Of a DNA stretch of 21,712 nt, positions 15,705 through 21,712 are shown piece after piece. Origin of the DNA: JAGOUU01 sp964609155 (GTDB lineage: Bacteria; Pseudomonadota; Gammaproteobacteria; JAGOUU01); NCBI GenBank assembly GCA_964609155.1, contig CAZSRF010000037.1:1-21712 (forward strand), in the 5' to 3' direction. The position numbers and the translations under genes are program-made. The notes under the pieces are model-generated. The model did not search any database and was not told the origin of the DNA. It worked only from the letters and a program-made list of their open reading frames with translations. How positions within the stretch are numbered: the stretch's first letter is position 1; each line of letters starts with the position of its first letter.

Positions 15705-16901
15705 CTATTTATTTTCAAGAGCCATAGAAAGATCTTCTAACAAATCTTGTACATTTTCAATACCGATCGAAAGCCTAATAAGCCCATCAGTAATACCTAA
15801 AGAATCACGCACATTTTGCGGAATTGACGCATGAGTCATACGAGCAGGATGATTAACTAAGCTTTCTACCCCTCCCAAACTTTCTGCTAAAGTAAACAGC
15901 CTTAAGTTTTTCAAAAATTTCTCACAAGCATGATACCCATCTTTAAACTCAATACTAATGATGCCACCGTATAAATTATGCATTTGCCGTGTTGCCAATT
16001 CATGCTGAGGGTGACTGGTCAACCCTGGATAGACTACTTTTGTCAATATTTTATTATTATTACAATAATTTTCTTCAAGATATCGTGCTATCTCAAGACT
16101 ATTAGAACAATGAGTTTGCATGCGAATAGCTAACGTCTTCAAACCTCTAAGAGCCAAAAAGCTTTCAAATGGTCCTTGAATTGAACCTATAGAATTCTGT
16201 AAAAAAGCCAAAGTTTCTGCCAACTCTACATTTTCACCTACAACAACTACACCACCAATTATATCAGAATGACCATTTAAGTATTTTGTCGCTGAATGCA
16301 AAACCAAATCAAAGCCTAACTCTAATGGACGTTGAATAATTGGCGTTGCAAAAGTATTGTCTGCAACAGTAATAATATTATATTTTTTGGCTATCTGAGC
16401 AATCTTCTCTAAATCAACAAGTTTTAATAATGGATTAGTTGGCGTTTCAATCCAAATTAATTTGGTATTAGGTTTAATATGATTTAAAATATTTTCAGCT
16501 TTAGTTATGTCTGCAAAAGAAAACTCAATATTGTTATTAATACTGGTAACTTTTGTAAATAATCTATAGCTCCCTCCATAGATATCGTCCATAGCTATAA
16601 CATGATCGCCTGGTTTCAAGAGATTCATAACTGTATTTGCAGCAGCTAACCCAGAAGCAAATGCATAGCCCCTACTTCCGGATTCTAAGTCTGCTACGCA
16701 TCTTTCATATGCAAAACGTGTAGGGTTTTGAGTTCTGGAGTATTCATAGCCCTGATGTTCACCTGGGCTAGATTGCTTGTAAGTAGATGTAGCATAAATA
16801 GGCTGCATCACTGCTCCAGTTAAAGGATCGGCTTCTTGACCACCATGAATAACTCTCGATGAAATATGCAATTTATGGCTTTTTTTATTAAGATCATTCA
16901 T
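15705..16901 (-). CDS. Cystathionine gamma-lyase / gamma-synthase family enzyme
   Basis: PLP-dependent Cys/Met-metabolism enzyme. Given its partner, it most likely cleaves cystathionine to cysteine, 2-oxobutyrate and ammonia. The start is set at 16901, where ATG overlaps the TGA of the upstream gene (ATGA), giving 398 residues. A start at 16934 would add eleven residues of poor family fit and overlap the neighbour by 37 bases. Landmarks are YSRTQNPTR (54-62), FASGLAA (81-87), DDIYGGSYRLF (105-115), IETPTNP (151-157), ADNTFATP (180-187), the PLP-lysine motif SATKYLNGHSD (Lys206) and the C-terminal ESLVNHPARMTHASIP. Sequence alone does not separate gamma-lyase from gamma-synthase (metB). The beta-synthase partner favours reverse transsulfuration. 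Confidence 0.9.
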   Translation of the reverse strand: MNDLNKKSHKLHISSRVIHGGQEADPLTGAVMQPIYATSTYKQSSPGEHQGYEYSRTQNPTRFAYERCVADLESGSRGYAFASGLAAANTVMNLLKPGDHVIAMDDIYGGSYRLFTKVTSINNNIEFSFADITKAENILNHIKPNTKLIWIETPTNPLLKLVDLEKIAQIAKKYNIITVADNTFATPIIQRPLELGFDLVLHSATKYLNGHSDIIGGVVVVGENVELAETLAFLQNSIGSIQGPFESFLALRGLKTLAIRMQTHCSNSLEIARYLEENYCNNNKILTKVVYPGLTSHPQHELATRQMHNLYGGIISIEFKDGYHACEKFLKNLRLFTLAESLGGVESLVNHPARMTHASIPQNVRDSLGITDGLIRLSIGIENVQDLLEDLSMALENK

Positions 16902-17875
16902 AGTAACCCAAGCTCTTCCTTTTCTCTTATCCAAGCATCATTGTACATTTTATCTTGATACTTTGCACCACCATCACAAATAAGGGTTAACACTCGCTTT
17001 GGTATTGCTTGTTCATGACAATATTTTAAAGCAGCCGCAACTAGAACACCGCTTGAAGAACCTGCATAAATACCTTCTGTTTTTAACAATAATCTTGCAG
17101 TCTCAAAGGCTTCTTTGTCTGTTATTGTAAATGCTTTTTTTACCAAAGAGATATCACAGATACTTGGTACAAAATCTTCTCCTATACCTTCGACTAACCA
17201 TTTACCGGGCTTTATTCTTTCACCTGTATTAATCAAAGGTGCTAAAATTGAGCCTAGAGGATCGGCCAAAATCATTTCTACATTTGGCGCAACTTCTTGC
17301 ATGTATCGCCCAACCCCTGTTAATGTTCCTCCTGTACCAACACCACAAACAAAAGCATCTAACCTACCCTCCATTTGCTTCCAAATCTCGGGACCGGTCC
17401 ATTCATAATGAGCCCGAGGGTTAACCGGATTACCAAACTGATTAATATAATAACTATTGGGTATTTTTTTAGACAGACTTTCAGCCAAATCTTGATAGTA
17501 TTCTGGGTGGCCTTTTTCTACATCAGAACGAGTTAATACTATCTCAGCTCCCATAGCTTTTAAATGATCAATTTTTGCCAAACTCATTTTATCTGGAATC
17601 ACACAGAGTAATTTATATCCCCTTGCTGCTGCTACTAAAGCTAATGCTAGACCAGTATTACCTGCAGTCGCCTCAATTATAGTGCCACCTGACTTTAATT
17701 TACCCTGTGCCTCAGCTGCATTAATCATATAAAGTGCAATTCGGTCTTTTACCGATCCACCAGGGTTAGTATTTTCTAATTTTACATATAAATCACAAAC
17801 CCCCGTATCAATTTTATTTAACTTTATAATTGATGTATTACCAACTAAATCTAATAAACTTTGTCCTATATTCAT
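16898..17875 (-). CDS. Cystathionine beta-synthase-like PLP enzyme
   Basis: Fold-type II PLP enzyme of the cysteine synthase / cystathionine beta-synthase family, 325 residues. The PLP lysine is in NPGGSVKDRI (Lys43). The substrate loop is EATAGNTG (68-75), the phosphate-binding loop GVGTGGT (178-184) and the C-terminal serine loop AGSSSG (271-276). Features closer to cystathionine beta-synthase than to CysK are LTRSDVEKGHPEYYQ (114-128) and VEGIGEDFVP (228-237). It lacks the C-terminal regulatory CBS domains of the eukaryotic enzyme. It likely condenses serine with homocysteine to give cystathionine, which the overlapping downstream gene then cleaves. It is divergent from coq7, with a 66-base spacer. 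O-acetylserine sulfhydrylase activity is the main alternative. Confidence 0.9.
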   Translation of the reverse strand: MNIGQSLLDLVGNTSIIKLNKIDTGVCDLYVKLENTNPGGSVKDRIALYMINAAEAQGKLKSGGTIIEATAGNTGLALALVAAARGYKLLCVIPDKMSLAKIDHLKAMGAEIVLTRSDVEKGHPEYYQDLAESLSKKIPNSYYINQFGNPVNPRAHYEWTGPEIWKQMEGRLDAFVCGVGTGGTLTGVGRYMQEVAPNVEMILADPLGSILAPLINTGERIKPGKWLVEGIGEDFVPSICDISLVKKAFTITDKEAFETARLLLKTEGIYAGSSSGVLVAAALKYCHEQAIPKRVLTLICDGGAKYQDKMYNDAWIREKEELGLL

Positions 17876-17941
17876 CTTCTGGCCAGTTTGTTACAATGTA
17901 TTGTTATTAAATGCTTTATTCTATAGGCTATCTAAATCACC

Positions 17942-18592
17942 ATGCAAATAACTAACAACTACTCTACTGAAGATTTATTGATAAACTTTATTGACACAAC
18001 TTTAAGAACATTATTTGGCAGCCCTATTACAACTGAGCGTAATTATCCTGCACAGAATATCAATAATATACAAAAATTAAACACCGTAGAAACCAAAAAA
18101 GCTGTTGGTTTTTTGCGAGTTAATCATTGTGGTGAAGTGTGTGCTCAAGCTTTATACCAAGGCCAAGCGCTCACAGCACAAAATTACCATATTAAAAAAC
18201 AACTTCATCAAGCAGCCATGGAAGAAAATGACCACTTAGCATGGTGTAAGACCAGGCTGACAGAGCTTAACTCTCACCCTAGTTATTTAAATCCACTTTG
18301 GTATGCAGGAGCCCTAACCATAGGTATAGTTGCAGGTATTATGGGCGATAAATATAATTTGGGGTTCTTAGCCGAAACTGAGAACCAGGTCAGTAAGCAC
18401 CTAGAGTCGCATCTTGAAAAATGGCCTGCTTCTGATATTAAAAGCAAAGCTATCATTAGCCAAATGCTGCAAGATGAACAAGAGCATGCAGATACAGCTA
18501 TTGCTGCCGGAGGTTACCCCTTATCTCCGCCTATAAAATTTTTAATGACGTTTTCTGCTAAAATTATGACCACTGTAACTTATTATATTTAG
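17942..18592 (+). CDS. coq7: Coq7-type demethoxyubiquinone hydroxylase
   Basis: Membrane-associated di-iron monooxygenase that adds the C6 hydroxyl in aerobic ubiquinone synthesis. The 216 residues fit the bacterial family. The two carboxylate-bridged iron-binding half-sites are complete: Glu65 (HCGEVCAQALYQGQ), Glu95 and His98 (ENDH), Glu147 (ETENQ), and Glu179 and His182 (EQEH). The pair of ExxH motifs in a ferritin-like four-helix arrangement, with the hydrophobic WYAGALTIGIVAGIMGDK helix between them, is diagnostic. There is no clear ribosome-binding site before the ATG. It is divergent from the cystathionine beta-synthase-like gene. It is likely transcribed alone or with the downstream secreted protein, 89 bases away. 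Confidence 0.96.
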   Translation: MQITNNYSTEDLLINFIDTTLRTLFGSPITTERNYPAQNINNIQKLNTVETKKAVGFLRVNHCGEVCAQALYQGQALTAQNYHIKKQLHQAAMEENDHLAWCKTRLTELNSHPSYLNPLWYAGALTIGIVAGIMGDKYNLGFLAETENQVSKHLESHLEKWPASDIKSKAIISQMLQDEQEHADTAIAAGGYPLSPPIKFLMTFSAKIMTTVTYYI

Positions 18593-18681
18593 TATAGTTC
18601 GACACGCGCTTACTACAAAATTAGACAAATCACTTACAATCAACTAAATTTTAAGCATGATATATTATTAACTATACAATT

Positions 18682-20907
18682 ATGAATAAATTATTCTTAT
18701 TGGTTTCAAACATATTATTTTTGAGTTTAACAAATAATTTTTTTGCCGAGCCCCAAGAAGCTCTAGCTATTAAGCCCGAAGCTCCGGTACTACTGGCAAT
18801 GTCAGTAGCTAATAAAGTAATAACACCTACTCTTGCTACGTCTGCAGTGCCAGTCGCCGCTCAACCTGTAGTTCAAGCACCTCAACCATTACCGCAATGT
18901 CCTACTGGTTTCTCCTGTCCGAATGGTTACAAGCCAGGAGTGCAAATACCTCTTCCAGCGAGTCAAAAATCAGCTTCAACTTATGATGCAGGCATGCTAC
19001 AAGTATTATCAGGACTTGGCGCATCCGGAGATATTACTAAACAAACTGCTAACTCACAATTTAAACCTAAAGGTACTTTCACGGTTAACAAACTCTATTT
19101 GGGGCCTACAACAATTACCTATACCCCACCTGCATTCCCAGCTAGAACTTCAAACAATATGCGCTATGACATAATTCAATTAGATACATCAGTGCAAAAT
19201 CCCATGACACTTTATATGTACACCGCACTGCCTGCTAATACTAAGTTTCCTTTTCCCAAAGCTCAATTTACCAATAATATACCAATAGCAAAAGATGATA
19301 ACCTAGAAAATAACTATGACAACCCTTTTGAAATACCTTTTCAAACGTTGTTGGGTAACGATAGTGATCCTGATGGTGATAAACTTACCATCCTTGGTAT
19401 CAAAACTAATGCAGCCCATGGTAATGTAACGTGGGATCCAGCTAAGGAAATGATTTATTATACTCCCAATGATAACTACAATGGCGACGATAGTTTTCAA
19501 TATGTTGTCACTGATAGAAATAGCCATCCCAATGATGGTTATTATGGTATTGCAACTGCAACTGTATACATCAAGGTAACAACAGACCACCCTCCGGTAG
19601 CGAATCCAGATAATTTAGGAATTATTGTTGGCACACAAAGTTGGACTCCACAAGATTTACTTAAAAATGATACAGATCCAGATACTGGAACAAGACTGAA
19701 TGACAAAATAGACTTAGTAAGTGTAACCGGTACTGATACCGCTGCAGGAACTGTAAAATTTGAAAACGGTAAAATTGTTTATACTGCAAACGGAAAAGTT
19801 GGTAGCTACAAAACAGGAAAAACTACGTTTAATTATACTATTACAGATATAAAGGGTAAAACAGCTACGGGCGTGGCTAATCTTACTATTGGCGAATGTA
19901 ATAGTGGTGATGAATGCCCTGATGCCAAACCATTTTGTAATTCTACAACTAAAATGTGCGAAGCCTGTAGTGATAATTCTCAGTGTGGACAAGGTATAAG
20001 AGCAGCAAAAAAAGCTTGTAATATATCTCCTTCAAACTCTGCAGCAACGATGACATCTCGGAGTGCAACTTCAAACACAGCAAGTTCAAATACCCCTAGT
20101 TCAGGATCATTAGGGAACCCTGCAACATACGGCCAGTGTGTAGAATGTACAGGCAATGGTTTTTGCCCTAAAGATGAGCAAGCACGCTGTGATTTAAGTA
20201 CTAATACATGTACAAAATGTAACGATGACAAACAATGCGCAACTCACGCTGGAAAAACAGCTTGTAACAGCACAACCGGTGGATGCGTTGAATGTACGAG
20301 CAATGCACAATGTAGCAATCGCACAGACGGCAAAACCGCTTGTAATATCGGCACCAACCAATGTGTAGAGTGCGTTGATAAAAGTCAATGTGCTAGCCGT
20401 ACAGATGGTAAAAATCTTTGCAAAAAAGATCAACTTATCTGCGTAGGTTGCCTTGGCGATAGCGATTGTAAAGATCCTAATGCTGCACGTTGTGATACTA
20501 ACATAGGTCAATGCACAGGGTGCACTGATAATACCCAATGCGCGAATATGTCAAATAATCAACTTACATGCACATCTACCAGTGGTACTAATGGACAATG
20601 CATAGCCGTTAACATTAAAGCTGAAACGGTTAGAAGCACTGGCGATACGCTTGTTCTAAAACTTGTGGCCACCGATCCAAGTGGTAATCCAGTAAGTACT
20701 TTCAGCGGTATTACTACCCCAGGTATTTATGCGGTGAGTGCAAATGGTCATAATTCTAATAACGGTACTAACCCAAATACTGTGCCTGGCGACTTAAATG
20801 CCAAACTTAATGGCTTAACATTGACTGTAACTGGCCAACAATCAGGCTATATAGAGCTATATGGTACAAATATAAACAAAACTACTTTGAAGATTTGTTA
20901 TCAATAA
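18682..20907 (+). CDS. Secreted protein with tandem cadherin/Ig-like domains and cysteine-rich repeats
   Basis: Large exported protein of 741 residues; I do not know its role. A signal peptide is clear at 1-22 (MNKLFLLVSNILFLSL, cleaved after NNFFA). Residues 23-75 are an Ala/Val/Pro-rich spacer. Two cadherin/Ig-like domains of the bacterial tandem type follow at about 201-299 and 304-404, each with an NDxDPD motif (226-231 with GDSDPDGD character, and 329-334) and a YTPNxxYNGxDSFxY-type strand in the first. A block at about 406-641 is rich in cysteine, with a repeating pattern of C-x-x-C, a D/N-rich turn with QC, then a GKxAC step and a closing C, about 24-28 residues per unit. This block contains a Ser/Thr/Asn-rich insert at about 449-480. 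The C-terminal 100 residues look like one more beta-sandwich. A surface adhesin or cell-contact protein is the likely reading, because a pilin gene follows. A long terminator hairpin ends the gene. Confidence 0.88.
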   Translation: MNKLFLLVSNILFLSLTNNFFAEPQEALAIKPEAPVLLAMSVANKVITPTLATSAVPVAAQPVVQAPQPLPQCPTGFSCPNGYKPGVQIPLPASQKSASTYDAGMLQVLSGLGASGDITKQTANSQFKPKGTFTVNKLYLGPTTITYTPPAFPARTSNNMRYDIIQLDTSVQNPMTLYMYTALPANTKFPFPKAQFTNNIPIAKDDNLENNYDNPFEIPFQTLLGNDSDPDGDKLTILGIKTNAAHGNVTWDPAKEMIYYTPNDNYNGDDSFQYVVTDRNSHPNDGYYGIATATVYIKVTTDHPPVANPDNLGIIVGTQSWTPQDLLKNDTDPDTGTRLNDKIDLVSVTGTDTAAGTVKFENGKIVYTANGKVGSYKTGKTTFNYTITDIKGKTATGVANLTIGECNSGDECPDAKPFCNSTTKMCEACSDNSQCGQGIRAAKKACNISPSNSAATMTSRSATSNTASSNTPSSGSLGNPATYGQCVECTGNGFCPKDEQARCDLSTNTCTKCNDDKQCATHAGKTACNSTTGGCVECTSNAQCSNRTDGKTACNIGTNQCVECVDKSQCASRTDGKNLCKKDQLICVGCLGDSDCKDPNAARCDTNIGQCTGCTDNTQCANMSNNQLTCTSTSGTNGQCIAVNIKAETVRSTGDTLVLKLVATDPSGNPVSTFSGITTPGIYAVSANGHNSNNGTNPNTVPGDLNAKLNGLTLTVTGQQSGYIELYGTNINKTTLKICYQ

Positions 20908-20924
20908 AATTTTAAATTTAAAAC

Positions 20925-20980
20925 TATAGTGACAATATGCCCAGTGTTTCCACTGGGCATATTGTCACTATATAATTTTT
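20925..20980 (+). terminator. Long perfect-stem terminator
   Basis: A 22-bp perfect stem (20925-20946 with 20951-20972) closes a TTTC tetraloop and is followed by a run of five T (20976-20980). It starts 17 bases after the stop of the secreted-protein gene. The stem is much longer than most intrinsic terminators. Confidence 0.9.
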
Positions 20981-21126
20981 ACTGGATGTTGCATTAACAA
21001 TTTTTATACTCTAAAATTTACATTAAATATATATAGTTATTAATACTTATTTTTCAAATACGTGCTATAACTTAAACATATAGAAAAAATTAGCAGTAAA
21101 ACTATAACCTTAAGGATCGGGAAATT

Positions 21127-21606
21127 ATGAACACTTTGAAACTAACTATTCAAAAAGGCTTTACTTTAATAGAATTAATGATTGTGGTGGCAATTGTAGG
21201 TATTTTAGCTGCATTAGCAATCCCTTCTTATCAAGATTATACAGTGCGCGCTAAAGTTTCAGAAGCTATAGTGTTAGGTGATGGCTTAAAAACTCAGCTA
21301 GCAGACTATTTCTTGTCGCAAAGCACATTCCCTGCTAATAACGCTGCCCTTGGTTATACTACAACAGGTACTGAGTTTGCGGGTAAATATGTAAGCTCTA
21401 TTGTTGTTACAGGCACAGCAACCACAGGTACTATGCAAATTACTCTTGGTAGCGCTTCACCTGTGCCCACTGCAGTTCAAAGTAAAAAAATTCAGATGAT
21501 CGCAACTCAACCAACAGCAGGTGGTCCAATTACATGGACATGCGGTCCTGTCGCTGGCTCTACAGGTGTAGCAGTTAAATATTTGCCAACTGATTGCAGA
21601 AGCTAA
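21127..21606 (+). CDS. pilA: Type IV major pilin (PilA-like)
   Basis: Structural subunit of a type IV pilus. The 159-residue prepilin has an eleven-residue leader ending in Lys-Gly, and prepilin peptidase would cut before Phe12 in KG|FTLIELM. The conserved Glu5 of the mature protein is Glu16. A long hydrophobic N-terminal helix (about 12-40, ELMIVVAIVGILAALAIPSY) is followed by a small globular domain. Two cysteines, Cys139 and Cys157, would close a C-terminal disulfide loop of 17 residues. The ribosome-binding site AAGGAT lies 12 bases before the ATG. I saw no -24/-12 sigma-54 promoter in the 150 bases upstream, although pilA is often sigma-54 dependent. Assembly genes are not in the window, so whether this is the major or a minor pilin rests on its size and disulfide loop. 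Confidence 0.92.
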   Translation: MNTLKLTIQKGFTLIELMIVVAIVGILAALAIPSYQDYTVRAKVSEAIVLGDGLKTQLADYFLSQSTFPANNAALGYTTTGTEFAGKYVSSIVVTGTATTGTMQITLGSASPVPTAVQSKKIQMIATQPTAGGPITWTCGPVAGSTGVAVKYLPTDCRS

Positions 21607-21632
21607 TGTGATATACTTGCTGTAATCACCAT

Positions 21633-21659
21633 CTTCAATTAGAGCTATTCTGATTGAAG
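21633..21659. repeat. Short inverted repeat after the pilin gene
   Basis: CTTCAAT (21633-21639) pairs with ATTGAAG (21653-21659) over a 13-base loop. No T-run follows, so terminator function is doubtful. An overlapping alternative stem GAAGG/CCTTC lies just downstream. Confidence 0.4.
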
Positions 21660-21689
21660 GTAACCCTTCAGCCATAGTGAGTTTGTTTT

Positions 21690-21707
21690 CTTCCCCTTTA
21701 GGGGAAG
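21690..21707. repeat. GC-rich 7-bp hairpin at the window edge
   Basis: CTTCCCC (21690-21696) pairs with GGGGAAG (21701-21707) around a TTTA loop. The stem is perfect. On the minus strand it is followed by AAAACAAAC, not a T-run. It may be the beginning of a repeat that continues beyond the window. Confidence 0.45.
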
Positions 21708-21712
21708 TGGCG

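Noticed and set aside
16902..16934. Upstream start for the cystathionine gamma-lyase gene
   Set aside because: It would overlap the upstream gene by 37 bases. The ATGA overlap at 16898-16901 is the usual arrangement for coupled genes.
19303..20538. Several minus-strand open frames inside the 741-residue gene
   Set aside because: They are low-complexity shadows (Thr, Ile, Ala, Cys runs) of a plus-strand gene with a clear signal peptide and domains.
20981..21126. Sigma-54 promoter for the pilin gene, from TGGATGTTGCA at 20983-20993
   Set aside because: The GG and GC are only about five bases apart instead of the required ten.
1..21712. CRISPR array, tRNA, rRNA or complete transposase
   Set aside because: I looked for regular spacer-repeat arrays, cloverleaf-like intergenic stretches and transposase motifs and saw none. 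The only tandem repeat is coding.

Overview
The window is low-GC, gene-dense bacterial DNA from a Gram-negative, ubiquinone-using organism. This follows from two lipopolysaccharide genes (kdsA, lpxH), a Coq7-type ubiquinone hydroxylase, a type IV pilin and a complete sucABCD operon. The gene types, AT-rich composition and a MFS carrier of intracellular-gammaproteobacterial style point to a gammaproteobacterium, perhaps of the Legionellales/Coxiellaceae. That placement is inference; no rRNA or tRNA gene is present to test it.

Layout. Positions 3-938 (+) hold the 3' end of a proline-rich, cysteine-repeat protein whose start lies outside the window, closed by a strong hairpin terminator. On the minus strand, 1041-7232 is the 2-oxoglutarate dehydrogenase / succinyl-CoA synthetase operon sucA-sucB-sucC-sucD, which runs the TCA step from 2-oxoglutarate to succinate. 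From 7506 to 9809 (+) is an unrecognised 767-residue protein with two C-terminal membrane segments. A dispersed-repeat fragment (about 9820-9949) separates it from purB (10039-11412, +). A minus-strand pair, kdsA followed by an unknown 247-residue protein, covers 13065-11432. lpxH (13467-14231, +) converges on a MFS transporter (15482-14223, -). Upstream of that transporter sits a 122-bp miniature inverted-repeat element with a 5-bp target duplication. Further upstream, on the same strand, is a two-gene cystathionine beta-synthase / cystathionine gamma-lyase operon (17875-15705), the likely reverse transsulfuration route from homocysteine to cysteine.

The right end is read on the plus strand: coq7 (17942-18592), then a 741-residue secreted protein with two cadherin/Ig-like domains and a cysteine-rich repeat block (18682-20907). 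An unusually long perfect terminator hairpin follows, and then a type IV major pilin (21127-21606). The last 100 bases hold two short inverted repeats.

Most of the window is housekeeping metabolism. The least explained parts are the two cysteine-repeat proteins near the ends, the 767- and 247-residue unknown proteins, and the two related mobile-element-like repeats. I found no CRISPR array, phage module or intact transposase, and no convincing new multi-gene system.
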